The notes beneath the pieces are model-generated. The model was not told the origin of the DNA and made no database searches. It saw only the letters and a program-made list of their open reading frames with translations. From assembly GCA_002841695.1 (NCBI GenBank), contig PHAN01000001.1:1-64000 (forward strand): a DNA stretch of 64,000 bases, written 5' to 3'. Positions 24,439 to 32,908 of this stretch are shown here, piece after piece. The stretch is from Elusimicrobia bacterium HGW-Elusimicrobia-1 (GTDB taxonomy: Bacteria > Elusimicrobiota > Endomicrobiia > PHAN01). Position 1 is the first letter of the stretch. Each line of letters begins with the position of its first letter. The position numbers and the translations under genes were made by a program.

Positions 24439-24904
24439 AAGAGATGAGTCCGCCGCTTCCTATTATTTTTTGTACGAACGGAGGCAGCGGCTCGGCGGCG
24501 TGAGTCGCGCCCGTGGAGAGATTTTTAATCGAGCCGGCGCGGGCGTCTATGGCTATTACGTCGCCGTTTTTTATTTTTGCAGTTTCCGTCGATACAAAAA
24601 CCGGAAGGCCGGTGTTTATGGCATTGCGGAAGAAAATTCTGGCGTATGATTCCGCCACCACGGCCGCCACGCCCGCGGCCTTCAGGGAGATAACCGCGTG
24701 CTCCCTTGACGAGCCGCAGCCGAAGTTTTTGCCCGCCACGAGTATGTCGCCCTTGCGGACTTTTTTTACGAAGTTCTCGTCGAGGTCTTCAAGACAATGT
24801 TTTCCGAGCTCGGCCGGATCGGTGGTGCTCAGGTATCTGGCGGGTATTATCTCGTCGGTATTTATATTGTCGCGGTATTTGTGCACTTTTCCTTTTATAA
24901 TCAT
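24407..24904 (-). CDS. leuD: 3-isopropylmalate dehydratase small subunit
   Basis: Partner of LeuC in isomerising 2- to 3-isopropylmalate. [33 protein letters not shown] and [25 protein letters not shown] are diagnostic; at 165 aa it is the short bacterial/archaeal form. The start overlaps leuC (ATGA). The last 32 bases also contain the start of lipoprotein copy A in another frame, and the last ~65 bases are repeated twice downstream. Confidence 0.97.
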   Translation of the reverse strand: MIIKGKVHKYRDNINTDEIIPARYLSTTDPAELGKHCLEDLDENFVKKVRKGDILVAGKNFGCGSSREHAVISLKAAGVAAVVAESYARIFFRNAINTGLPVFVSTETAKIKNGDVIAIDARAGSIKNLSTGATHAAEPLPPFVQKIIGSGGLISYVRKKKIPAD

Positions 24905-26160
24905 ATTACTTCTCCGGGGTGAGCGATTCGTCCTTTGACGGCGGAAGCGGCGGCTACGTAGGGCGACGCCAGATAAACTTCGCTTTTAGGGTGGCCCATT
25001 CTTCCTACGAAGTTCCTGTTGGTCGTGGCCACGCAGCGTTCGCCTTCGGCCAATATTCCCATGTGTCCGCCCAGGCACGGGCCGCACGTGGGCGGAGAAA
25101 TTACAGCGCCCGCGTCCGTGAATATTTCATAGAGACCTTCGTCGAGAGCGGCGCGCCATACCGTCGGCGTCGCCGGTATGATTATGAGCCGTACGCCGCG
25201 GGCGACTTTCCTGTTTTTCAGAATCGAGGCTGCCTGTCTGAGGTCTTCTATGCGGCCGTTGGTGCAGGAGCCGATTACGACCTGGTCGATTTTTATTTTG
25301 CCGAGCGATTTTGCCGTCGCCGTGTTCGACGGCAGATTCGGTTTTGATACGGTCGGCTCTATTTTGGCTACGTTTATGTCGTATACTTTTTCGTATTCGG
25401 CGTCTTTATCGGAAGAGAATATTTCAGGGCGCGCCCAGCGTCCCTTGCCGTACGCCAGAGTGGTTTTATCGACGGGGAATATTCCGTTTTTACCGCCCGC
25501 CTCTATGGCCATATTAGCCATGGAAAAGCGCTCGGCCATGGACAGCCGCGCTATGGCGTCTCCGGTAAATTCCATTGAGCGGTAGTTTGCCCCTTCCACT
25601 CCCGTAATTCCTATTATATGAAGGATGATGTCTTTACCCGTCACCCACTTGGCGGCCTTACCGCTCAGACGAAAAAGCATTGTCGAGGGAACCTTCAGCC
25701 ATACTATGCCGGCGGCGAATATGGCGGCCAAATCCGTCGAGCCCATACCCGTGGAGAATGCTCCCAGCGCTCCGTACGTGCAGGTGTGCGAGTCCGCGCC
25801 TATGACGATGTCGCCCGGCTTTACAAGGCCGAGTTCCGGAAGCAGGGCGTGCTCGACGCCGCAATTTCCGCCCTCGTAATAATGGACGATTTTTTGCGCG
25901 CGCGCGAACTCCCTTACTTTTTTAACCTGATTGGCAGATGCGATGTCCTTGTTGGGAGTGAAGTGATCCATGACGAGCGCGATTTTGCGCCGGTCGAATA
26001 CCCTCTTTGCGCCGGTTTTTGCGAATTCCTCCACGGCCAGCGGCGCAGTGACGTCGTTGGCCAGCGCCATATCCACCCGCGCTTCCACGAAGTCGCCGAC
26101 AATTACGGACTTGCGCCCGGCATGTTTCGCTATGATTTTCTGCGTTATCGTCTGCGGCAT
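24901..26160 (-). CDS. leuC: 3-isopropylmalate dehydratase large subunit
   Basis: Aconitase-fold [4Fe-4S] enzyme of leucine synthesis. Cluster cysteines lie in [13 protein letters not shown] and [31 protein letters not shown]-type substrate motifs ([20 protein letters not shown]) are present. The length (419 aa) matches the type that pairs with a short LeuD. A 205-bp gap with a MITE-like element separates it from leuA. Confidence 0.97.
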   Translation of the reverse strand: MPQTITQKIIAKHAGRKSVIVGDFVEARVDMALANDVTAPLAVEEFAKTGAKRVFDRRKIALVMDHFTPNKDIASANQVKKVREFARAQKIVHYYEGGNCGVEHALLPELGLVKPGDIVIGADSHTCTYGALGAFSTGMGSTDLAAIFAAGIVWLKVPSTMLFRLSGKAAKWVTGKDIILHIIGITGVEGANYRSMEFTGDAIARLSMAERFSMANMAIEAGGKNGIFPVDKTTLAYGKGRWARPEIFSSDKDAEYEKVYDINVAKIEPTVSKPNLPSNTATAKSLGKIKIDQVVIGSCTNGRIEDLRQAASILKNRKVARGVRLIIIPATPTVWRAALDEGLYEIFTDAGAVISPPTCGPCLGGHMGILAEGERCVATTNRNFVGRMGHPKSEVYLASPYVAAASAVKGRIAHPGEVI

Positions 26161-26177
26161 ATATTTTTTCCCTTAAT

Positions 26178-26340
26178 TTGAGTCAATTGAAAAAACCCGT
26201 TATTTGTCATTCTGAGCGAAGCGAAGAATCTCAGTTTTTCACTCGGGATAAACTCCGCGAAGAATCTCGTCTTCCGACGACAAACGAGACCCTTCACTTC
26301 GTTCAGGGTGACATTTTGGACACTTTTTCAATTGACTCAA
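26178..26340. mobile_element. MITE-like element between leuA and leuC
   Basis: Perfect 17-bp terminal inverted repeats TTGAGTCAATTGAAAAA (26178-26194 and 26324-26340) enclose REP-type words (TCATTCTGAGCGAAG…AAGAATCTC and GAGACCCTTC…CAGGGTGACA). It has no coding capacity. The interior words recur in 35537-35772 and 39732-39972. Confidence 0.8.
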
Positions 26341-26365
26341 TTTCGAGTTCGCATTGCGGGGGCGT

Positions 26366-27898
26366 TTACAGCGATGCGCGGCTTTTTTTCAATTCCCCGT
26401 AAGCCAGTATCTTGTTGACGGCGTTCAGGTAAGCTTTGGCGCTGGCTTCGATGACGTCGGTGGAACTGCCGCGGCCGGAGTAGCTGATACCTTTGTGTTT
26501 CAGCTTTACGCTGACCTCGCCCATGGCGTCCTTGCCCGACGAGACGGATTTTATGGCGTAATCTTCCAGCGCCGTCTTGACGCCCGTGATTTTGTCGATG
26601 GCTCCGAATACGGCGTCGACGGGTCCGTCGCCTTTGGCTCCGGCGCGGACTTTCTTTTTGATTTTTTTGAGTGTAATCACCGCCGACGGGACCCGCTTTG
26701 TCCCAGACGAAAAACTTACACTGTCGAGCGAATATATCTCGTCCATCTCGGCGAATTTTTCGTCGACCAGAGATATCAGGTCGTCGTCGAAGATTACTTT
26801 CTTCTTGTCGGCCAGTTTCTTGAAGCGCTCGTATATTTCGTCGATGTCGCTTTCGGCGACGGCGTATCCCATTGCGCCCAGGCGTTTGGCCAGAGCGTGA
26901 CGGCCCGAGTGTTTTCCCAGCACTAATTGGTTCGACGGTATTCCCACGTCCTCCGGCCGCATTATCTCATAAGTCATGCGATCTTTCAGCACTCCGTCCT
27001 GATGGATTCCCGCTTCGTGCGCGAAGGCGTTTGCACCCACCACGGCCTTGTTGGGCTGCGGATGTATTCCCGTCAGCGCGGCGACGGTCCGGCTGGCCAG
27101 ATGTATCTTGCGGGTGTCGATGTTCGTTACGGCGTCGAATATCCGCGGCCGCACTTTCATCGCCATGACAATTTCTTCGAGAGCCGCGTTTCCCGCCCGC
27201 TCGCCTATGCCGTTTATGGTGCATTCCACCTGGTCGGCTCCGCCCAGCACCGCCGACAGGGAATTGGCCACGGCCAGTCCCAGATCGTTGTGACAGTGCA
27301 CGCTGAACGTCGCCTTTGATGAATTCGGCACGGATTTTTTCAAGTTTCTTATCAATTCGCCGAACTCCTGCGGCATAGCGTAGCCGACGGTATCGGGAAT
27401 ATTTATGGTGGTCGCGCCGGCGGCAATCACGGCTTCTACAATCTTTGAGAGAAAAGCGAAGTCGGAGCGCGATGCGTCTTCGCAGGAGAACTCCACGTCG
27501 TCGATCAGCCGTCGGGCCAGTTTTACGGCGTCGACGGCGATGTCCAGCACCTCGGCGCGGGTTTTGCGCAGTTTTTTCTCGATGTGTATGTCGCTCGTTG
27601 CGATAAAAGTGTGTACGCGCGGCTTTGTCGAGTAAGAAACCGCCTTGGCGCAGGCCTCAATGTCTTTCGGATGCGCGCGGGCCAGTCCGGCTATTATCGG
27701 TCCGCGGATTTCTTTTGCGATTCTTTTTACGGCCTCGAAGTCGTCGGGGCTGGTAATGGGAAAACCGGCTTCCAGCGCGTCGACGTTTAATTCCGCCAAA
27801 ACGCGCGCGACCTGCAATTTTTCCTTTAAGTTCATGCTGGCGCCCGGTGACTGCTCGCCGTCTCTTAAAGTGGTATCGAATATTTTTATTTTTCTCAT
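26366..27898 (-). CDS. leuA: 2-isopropylmalate synthase
   Basis: First committed step of leucine synthesis, condensing acetyl-CoA with 2-ketoisovalerate. FDTTLRDGEQSPGASM is the N-terminal signature, SVHCHNDLGLAVANS carries the metal-binding HxH, and GIHQDGVLKD is typical. The C-terminal ~120 residues form the leucine-sensing LeuA dimer domain (…VSVKLKHKGISYSGRGSSTDVIEASAKAYL… in outline), so feedback inhibition is expected. At 510 aa it is normal. It lies between pssA and leuC. Confidence 0.97.
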   Translation of the reverse strand: MRKIKIFDTTLRDGEQSPGASMNLKEKLQVARVLAELNVDALEAGFPITSPDDFEAVKRIAKEIRGPIIAGLARAHPKDIEACAKAVSYSTKPRVHTFIATSDIHIEKKLRKTRAEVLDIAVDAVKLARRLIDDVEFSCEDASRSDFAFLSKIVEAVIAAGATTINIPDTVGYAMPQEFGELIRNLKKSVPNSSKATFSVHCHNDLGLAVANSLSAVLGGADQVECTINGIGERAGNAALEEIVMAMKVRPRIFDAVTNIDTRKIHLASRTVAALTGIHPQPNKAVVGANAFAHEAGIHQDGVLKDRMTYEIMRPEDVGIPSNQLVLGKHSGRHALAKRLGAMGYAVAESDIDEIYERFKKLADKKKVIFDDDLISLVDEKFAEMDEIYSLDSVSFSSGTKRVPSAVITLKKIKKKVRAGAKGDGPVDAVFGAIDKITGVKTALEDYAIKSVSSGKDAMGEVSVKLKHKGISYSGRGSSTDVIEASAKAYLNAVNKILAYGELKKSRASL

Positions 27899-28007
27899 TG
27901 TGTTTTACCTTTTGTTATTCTGTTTTTTTCGGGGTTGACGAAGCCGCATATCCGACGGCCCCGCCACGTTATTCGGCGGGGGCGATTGCCGATGTCGCCA
28001 ATTTTTT

Positions 28008-28035
28008 GTAGTGACAGGTCTCGACCTGTCGCTAC
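28008..28035. repeat. GACAGGTC hairpin
   Basis: GTAGTGACAGGTC (28008-28020) faces GACCTGTCGCTAC (28023-28035), a near-perfect hairpin just after the pssA stop codon. The same motif occurs at 62348-62375. It may act as a terminator or be a REP element. Confidence 0.6.
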
Positions 28036-28844
28036 TTTGATTCGTTATTTTTATCTTCGGTAAGTCGTTCGCTTCTAAGTCGTTTTTCCATGCTTATCTT
28101 GCGGAACCGGATAGCGTATCCCACCAGTCCCGATATAAGATAGAACAGGAATATCACGAATATGGTGTTCTGAGGATAGCTCAAAATAAGAAAGAGCGCC
28201 GTGATAACCAGAACCAGAACCTGCACGGATTGCGCGCGGTTTATCCTCAGACGCTTAAATCCGGCGTAGTGTATGCTCGACAGCATCAACAGCGATGTCA
28301 GCACCATTGTGATGGGTATGGTTTTCAGGAAAAAAGGCATTTGCTTTTCTATCAACGGTATCGTCTTAAAATTAACCAGCTGTCCCGTCTGGAACAATTC
28401 GTAACTCAGCACGAACGAAGAAAGAATTCCGGCGCCCGCGGGCGACGGCAGTCCCTCGAAAAACGTTTCCGGCTCTTCACCGGCGGTTTCCTGGGCTTTC
28501 ACGTTGTATTTGGCAAGACGTATTGTCACCGCCACGACGTAAAATATCGCTATTGCCACCCCCGGATTGTTCAGTTTGGCCAGAGCCATCTTGTACATCA
28601 TGAAACTGGGCGCAACGCCGAACGACACTATGTCGGCGAATGAATCCATCTGTACGCCGAATAAACTCTGCGTGTTGGTCAGGCGCGCGACTCTTCCGTC
28701 GAGGATGTCGAGAACTATGGCCGCTATGATAAGCCACGCCGCGCGGCTGAAATTGCCTTCGACCGAGGCGAACATAGCCATCATTCCGCAGGCGATGTTG
28801 CCCAAAGTGAATATAGTAGGCAGTATGTATATGCCTTTTTTCAT
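28032..28844 (-). CDS. pssA: CDP-diacylglycerol-serine O-phosphatidyltransferase
   Basis: Integral membrane enzyme making phosphatidylserine. The CDP-alcohol phosphotransferase motif DILDGRVARLTN…GVQMDSFADIVSFGVAP (D-G-x2-A-R-x8-G-x3-D-x3-D) is complete near residues 45-75, and about eight hydrophobic helices follow. A charged ~30-residue C-terminal tail ends in NNESK. It shares a TAATG junction with psd. The psd-pssA-leuA neighbourhood next to ilvC is known from several anaerobic lineages. Confidence 0.95.
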   Translation of the reverse strand: MKKGIYILPTIFTLGNIACGMMAMFASVEGNFSRAAWLIIAAIVLDILDGRVARLTNTQSLFGVQMDSFADIVSFGVAPSFMMYKMALAKLNNPGVAIAIFYVVAVTIRLAKYNVKAQETAGEEPETFFEGLPSPAGAGILSSFVLSYELFQTGQLVNFKTIPLIEKQMPFFLKTIPITMVLTSLLMLSSIHYAGFKRLRINRAQSVQVLVLVITALFLILSYPQNTIFVIFLFYLISGLVGYAIRFRKISMEKRLRSERLTEDKNNESK

Positions 28845-29494
28845 TATTTTGCGTCCGTCCGCGGCGTTTTGCGCGCGATTACGCTTGTGCCGCCCGTTAC
28901 CTTGTCGCCGGGTTTTACGACGGGTTCGTAACCCGACGGAAAAGTCAGGTCGACCTGCGAGCCGAATTTTATTATGCCGATGCGTTCTCCGGCGGCCAGT
29001 TTGTCGCCGGGTTTTATCCAGAGCACCAGACGTCTGGCAAGAATGCCTACGATCTGGTGAACCTGAATCGTCGAGCCGCCGGCGGTTTCCATTGTTATGA
29101 TGTTGCGGACGTTTTCGCCGTGGGCGGCGGATTTCATCGCCGGCAGATATTTAGTGCCGGTGCGTTCCACCGCTTTGACGACGCCCGATGCGGGCGACCT
29201 TTGCAGGTGGACGTTGACGACCGAGAGGAATATCCTTATGGTCTTGCGGCCGCCGTCTTCGTCGGCTATTTCCATGACTTTTCCGTCGGCGGGCGACAGA
29301 AGAACGTCCGTTCCGTCGGGGATTATCCTTTCGGGGTCGCGGAAGAAATAGCAGAAAAATCCCGCCTTAACAAAGCCGATGGCGGCTATCGCGGCAAGCC
29401 ATGGCGAGCAAAGGCGGTACGCGAACACCGCCGCGGCGGCGCTTCCCGCCGCGACGAGACCTATTAACGGAAAACCTTCTTTGTTTATCGTCAT
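28844..29494 (-). CDS. psd: Phosphatidylserine decarboxylase proenzyme
   Basis: Converts phosphatidylserine to phosphatidylethanolamine with a pyruvoyl group. At 216 aa it is the short (archaeal-type) form: FFRDPERIIPDGTDVLLSPADGKV, FLSVVNVHLQRSPASG, and the self-cleavage site KFGSQVDL near the C-terminus (Gly-Ser bond). Two hydrophobic helices at residues ~10-50 anchor it in the inner membrane. It is coupled to pssA by TAATG. Confidence 0.96.
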   Translation of the reverse strand: MTINKEGFPLIGLVAAGSAAAAVFAYRLCSPWLAAIAAIGFVKAGFFCYFFRDPERIIPDGTDVLLSPADGKVMEIADEDGGRKTIRIFLSVVNVHLQRSPASGVVKAVERTGTKYLPAMKSAAHGENVRNIITMETAGGSTIQVHQIVGILARRLVLWIKPGDKLAAGERIGIIKFGSQVDLTFPSGYEPVVKPGDKVTGGTSVIARKTPRTDAK

Positions 29495-29730
29495 ATGGTT
29501 GCTTCTTCAATTTCCCGATAACAACATTCGGGAATGACATGTGATGGACAAGTTTCGCCCGCTACACTCGTAGGACAGGGCGCAACTTGTCCCGAGTGAA
29601 ACGAGGGATTGCCATTCGCCATATCGTGCGGGATAGCAATCCCGCCGCTACATAATTATTGTAGTTGCCGACCTTGGTCGGCTCGTGATAAAAGAAGCCA
29701 AGCAAGCTTGGCAACTACAAAAAACCTGAG
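29495..29730. other. Repeat-filled gap between ilvC and psd
   Basis: Holds a partial GTCATTCCCGC-family repeat near 29510-29540, the 24-bp word shared with the relaxase gene (29584-29607), and an inverted repeat GTAGTTGCC/GGCAACTAC (29661-29669 with 29710-29718). No gene. The last hairpin could be a weak terminator or a REP element. Confidence 0.6.
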
Positions 29731-30735
29731 TTACTTCTTCAGCCAAGGCATCATCGCGCGGAGTTTTTTGCCGACCTGCTCGATGGGATGCTCGTCAAGC
29801 GCTTTGCGCGAGGCGTTGAACATAGGGCGATTGACGAGATTTTCCGTGAGCCATTCTCTGGCGAACTTGCCGTTTTTAATCTCATCGAGCGCTTTCTTCA
29901 TCTCTTTCTTCGTCTCGGGAGTTATTATTCTGGGACCCATAGCGTACTCGCCGTACTCGGCGGTATCGGAGATGGAATAGTTCATATAGCCGATGCCTTT
30001 TTCATAGATGAGGTCTATGATGAGTTTCATCTCGTGAAGGCATTCGAAGTACGCGACCTCGGGCTGATAGCCGGCCTCGATAAGCGTCTCGAAACCGTTT
30101 TTTATCAATTCAACCAACCCGCCGCAAAGGACAACCTGCTCGCCGAAAAGGTCGGTCTCGGTTTCCTCGTCGAAAGTCGTTTCGATTACGCCCGCGCGCG
30201 TCCCGCCGATGGCTTTTGCGTAGGCGAGCGCGAGTTTTTTGGCTTTTTTCGAGTGATCCTGCCAGACGGCCATAAGCATAGGCACGCCTTTTTTTTCCTC
30301 GTACATTCTGCGCACGAGATGTCCCGGGCCTTTGGGCGCGATCATTACGACGTCGGCGTCCTTGGGTGGAACTATCTGCGAAAACCTTATGTTAAAGCCG
30401 TGCGAAAATCCTATGACGGCGCCTTTTTTTAAGTTCGGTTTTATCTCGGTGTCCCAGACCTTTTTTTGAACCTGGTCGGGAACGAGTATTTGCACCCAGT
30501 CGGCTTTTTTGACGGCTTCGGCGGCCGACATCAGGTTTTTACCTTCTATCCATCCGTGCGAAAGAGCTATTTTGTAATTGTCGGAGCCCTTGACTTCGGC
30601 GACTATCGCGGTGATGCCGGAATCTTTCAGCGAAAGAGCGTGTGCGTGGCCCTGCGAGCCGTATCCCAGGATGGCTATCGTTTTGCCTTTGAGTTCCGCC
30701 AGGTTTGCGTCTTTGTCGTAATACATCTTTGACAT
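29731..30735 (-). CDS. ilvC: Ketol-acid reductoisomerase
   Basis: Common step of valine, isoleucine and leucine synthesis, NADPH and Mg2+ dependent. [19 protein letters not shown] is the nucleotide-binding loop, and [35 protein letters not shown] and [11 protein letters not shown] are class I signatures. At 334 aa it is class I. GGAGG precedes the ATG. It is the first gene of the leftward operon and has a possible attenuator upstream. Confidence 0.98.
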   Translation of the reverse strand: MSKMYYDKDANLAELKGKTIAILGYGSQGHAHALSLKDSGITAIVAEVKGSDNYKIALSHGWIEGKNLMSAAEAVKKADWVQILVPDQVQKKVWDTEIKPNLKKGAVIGFSHGFNIRFSQIVPPKDADVVMIAPKGPGHLVRRMYEEKKGVPMLMAVWQDHSKKAKKLALAYAKAIGGTRAGVIETTFDEETETDLFGEQVVLCGGLVELIKNGFETLIEAGYQPEVAYFECLHEMKLIIDLIYEKGIGYMNYSISDTAEYGEYAMGPRIITPETKKEMKKALDEIKNGKFAREWLTENLVNRPMFNASRKALDEHPIEQVGKKLRAMMPWLKK

Positions 30736-30840
30736 AAATCCTCCGTTTTTGCCTTTGTTCGGCGTTTTTAAAATTGCGTATAAATAAAAAAGACCTTTGT
30801 GCCGCGCCTGCGAGATAATCGTCGAGTGTTTGAGTATATA

Positions 30841-30869
30841 AAAAAGGTGGAGATTTTCAAAAAACCACC
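30841..30869 (-). terminator. Possible attenuator in the ilvC leader
   Basis: On the coding strand GGTGG (30869-30865) pairs with CCACC (30850-30846), with an inner TTTT/AAAA match, and a T run follows at 30845-30841. It lies about 105 nt before the ilvC start. No leader peptide rich in Leu/Ile/Val and no T-box core was found. Confidence 0.4.
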
Positions 30870-30916
30870 CGCGGAGTAATGTTTTTTTTGTTTATTGTTT
30901 TCGTTTTTAGAAGCCC

Positions 30917-31101
30917 CGTCTGTTTTTCGAGAATCCCATTTTGAGCGTTTATGAGGAAGTGGTTTTGAGGGATTAATCGGTTTCACTTGTCCGACGAAGG
31001 CGCATTCATTTCATCAAGTTCTTGAACTTGATGATGCGACGAGGAGTTTGAAACCGCCTCAAAATCACGACGATTGCTCAAGCGGGTTCGAGAAAAACAG
31101 A
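30917..31101. repeat. 185-bp extended palindrome upstream of ilvC
   Basis: Outer arms GTCTGTTTTTC (30917-30927) and its complement near 31090-31101 enclose successive matching blocks: GTTTTGAGG against CCTCAAAATC, CGGTTTCA (30977-30984) against TGAAACCG (31048-31055), and a perfect 10-bp central stem CATCAAGTTC/GAACTTGATG (31011-31020 with 31023-31032). It could form a single long hairpin or cruciform. With the attenuator it fills the 432-bp gap between ilvC and the MotA-like gene. Confidence 0.75.
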
Positions 31102-31167
31102 CAAGAAAAGCGCCCCAAATATGGTAAAATAATAAAAATTCATATTTGCGTATCCGAGGAGGTTTTT

Positions 31168-31638
31168 ATGCGCGTAACGATAGGCATAGTGTTGGGAATT
31201 GCCTCGCTATTTTGGGCGGTGTCTATGCGGGGCGGCGGACTTGATCTTCGGCAGATGATTTTGTTCATCAATATACCCTCTGCGCTTTTTCCGGCGCTGG
31301 GCGTAGTCGCCTCGATGCTGGTAAGTTACCGCGCCGCGGATATAATCCGAAATTTTAAAATGTGCCGCCTTGTCCGCCGCAACAAGATAATTATCGACGA
31401 GGATACGTCCCGCGAACTCGCGCAGTTTTATGATTCGCTCGGAGTTTATTCGATTGCATGGTGCGGTATCCATACTATACTGGGTTTAGTGCTTATGGCA
31501 GCCAATCTCACCGACCCTGCGCAGTTACTATCTGGATTTGCGATCTCCGCGCTAAGTATTTTGTACGGGCTCGCGGTGGCATATCTAATTTTCTTTCCGC
31601 TTTCAAGACGGTTCTCCCGCGAATGGAAAAAACGGTAA
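31168..31638 (+). CDS. Reduced MotA-like membrane protein
   Basis: 156 residues with a GAGGAGG site before ATG 31168. The N-terminus TIGIVLGIASLFWAVSMRGG…FINIPSALFPALGVVASMLVSYRAADI resembles MotA TM1-TM2 (…LDIPSLLIVVGGTIAA…). The C-terminus GVYSIAWCGIHTILGLVLMAANLTDP…GFAISALSILYGLAVAYLIFFPL resembles MotA TM3-TM4. The ~90-residue cytoplasmic torque domain between TM2 and TM3 is cut to about 35 residues. No MotB partner is adjacent. It may be a stator-like or ExbB/TolQ-like proton-channel component of unknown purpose. Confidence 0.75.
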   Translation: MRVTIGIVLGIASLFWAVSMRGGGLDLRQMILFINIPSALFPALGVVASMLVSYRAADIIRNFKMCRLVRRNKIIIDEDTSRELAQFYDSLGVYSIAWCGIHTILGLVLMAANLTDPAQLLSGFAISALSILYGLAVAYLIFFPLSRRFSREWKKR

Positions 31639-32345
31639 AATATCTCTACGAATTCGTCTTTCCCGACGGCATAAAGCGGGATTTCACCGTGGAACTCGAC
31701 GCGGTTACGCTTGCTCTTAAAATCCCGCCGCGCGCTGCGGCGGATTATCCCGACTGGACAAAACTCGATTTTCATAAATGCCCTGTTTGTCCGCTTGATA
31801 CCGAAAGTCATCCGCATTGCCCGGCCGCGCAGGCGTCGTCGGTGATACTTGATTTTTTCAAAGACAGAATTTCCTACGAGGATGTCGACGTAAAAATAAC
31901 GGGCGAGGCGCGCGGCTATTTCAAAAAGGCCAAACTGCAGGAGGCCGTTGGCTCGCTTCTGGGACTGCTTATGGCCTCGTCGGGCTGTCCGGTGCTTGAA
32001 AAATTGAAACCGATGGCGATTCTCCATTTGCCTTTCGCCAAGTCGTCGGAGACGGTTTACAGAGTCGTTTCGATGTATCTGATGTCGCAGTATTTTGTGA
32101 TGAGAAGGTGCGGCAAGCCGGACTGGACGCTGAAAAATCTTTCCAAAATTTACGCCGCCGTCAGGGCGGTCAACAAGGCCTTCAGCCGCCGGATAATGTC
32201 GGTCATAGAAAAAGACGCCGGCGCCAACGCCCTTGTGATTCTGGATTGTTTCGCGCTGGCCGCCACAATGTCCATAGACAACGAGCAGATAAAAAAACTC
32301 GAAGGTCTTTTTGAGTCGTATTTAAGAGAAGTGGTTAGTGGTTAG
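31623..32345 (+). CDS. Conserved hypothetical protein with four-cysteine motif
   Basis: 240 residues starting inside the MotA-like gene (16-bp overlap). The N-terminal ~45 residues are strand-rich (YLYEFVFPDGIKRDFTVELD). Then comes a compact cysteine cluster KCPVCPLDTESHPHCPAA that could bind metal, followed by a mostly helical domain (LQEAVGSLLGLLMASSGCPVL, FAKSSETVYRVVSMYLMSQYF, NALVILDCFALAATMSID). It resembles conserved bacterial proteins of unknown function; I recall a DUF6901-type family but cannot verify that. The last codons (VVSG) come from the TAGTGG repeat that follows. Confidence 0.72.
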   Translation: MEKTVKYLYEFVFPDGIKRDFTVELDAVTLALKIPPRAAADYPDWTKLDFHKCPVCPLDTESHPHCPAAQASSVILDFFKDRISYEDVDVKITGEARGYFKKAKLQEAVGSLLGLLMASSGCPVLEKLKPMAILHLPFAKSSETVYRVVSMYLMSQYFVMRRCGKPDWTLKNLSKIYAAVRAVNKAFSRRIMSVIEKDAGANALVILDCFALAATMSIDNEQIKKLEGLFESYLREVVSG

Positions 32346-32398
32346 TGGCGAGTGGATAGTTAAAGGCACTAACCACTATCCACTAACCACTGCCTCTA
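32333..32398. repeat. TAGTGG minisatellite hairpin, copy 1
   Basis: Several GTGGTTAGTGG units are followed, after a short AGTTAAAGGC spacer, by the complementary ACTAACCACT units, so the segment folds on itself. Related copies are at 32829-32907, 51577-51668 and (partial) 61402-61428. Confidence 0.75.
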
Positions 32399-32410
32399 TT
32401 GGAGCATCAA

Positions 32411-32824
32411 ATGATATTCTGGCTGCTTTTACTGACAATAATAGTATGGGGCATAGCGCCCATCATCGACAAAGTCGCCGTGGAGGGCACGTCGCCTTAC
32501 ATCGGCAATATTTACAGGTCGTTGACGATAGCTTTTGTAATGGTGGCGATAACGTTTTTTTCCGGCGAGTTGAAATATGCTTTCAAGATGCCGATGAAAA
32601 ATGCGCTCTACTATGTAATGAGCGGATTATTGGCCGGCGGTATCGGAGTAATCGCCTACTACAAGGTCCTTCAAATCGCCCCGACGTCCAAAGTTGTGCC
32701 GCTGGCGGCATCCTATCCGCTGGTGACAGCCGTTTTGAGCATGGCTTTTCTGGGGGAAAAAGTAACTCCCGCGCGTTTTATCGGAACGGCTCTGATAGTG
32801 GCCGGAATTTATCTGGTTAAGTGA
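32411..32824 (+). CDS. EamA/DMT-type half transporter
   Basis: 137 residues with about five hydrophobic helices and a single EamA repeat: VWGIAPIIDKVAVEGTSPY, then KVLQIAPTSKVVPLAASYPLVTAVLSMAFLGEKVTPARFIGTALIVAGI, the classic last three helices. Full DMT transporters have two such repeats, so this one would work as a dimer. GGAG lies six bases before ATG 32411; a TTG at 32399 is an alternative. It stands between two copies of the TAGTGG hairpin. Substrate unknown. Confidence 0.88.
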   Translation: MIFWLLLLTIIVWGIAPIIDKVAVEGTSPYIGNIYRSLTIAFVMVAITFFSGELKYAFKMPMKNALYYVMSGLLAGGIGVIAYYKVLQIAPTSKVVPLAASYPLVTAVLSMAFLGEKVTPARFIGTALIVAGIYLVK

Positions 32825-32828
32825 AAAA

Positions 32829-32907
32829 GAAGTGGTTAGTGAATAGTGGCGAGTGGATAGTTAAAGGCACTAACCACTAACCACTAACCACTATCCACTA
32901 TCCACTT
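32829..32907. repeat. TAGTGG minisatellite hairpin, copy 2
   Basis: Same arrangement as 32333-32398: GTGGTTAGTGAATAGTGG units, the same AGTTAAAGGC spacer, then ACTAACC and ATCCACT units. It ends two bases before the mnmG start codon, so mnmG has no visible ribosome binding site outside the repeat. Confidence 0.75.
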
Positions 32908-32908
32908 T

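Noticed and set aside
30736-30986. T-box riboswitch or leader peptide upstream of ilvC
   Set aside because: No AGGGTGGNACCGCG core and no Leu/Ile/Val-rich small frame; only a hairpin with T run remains.
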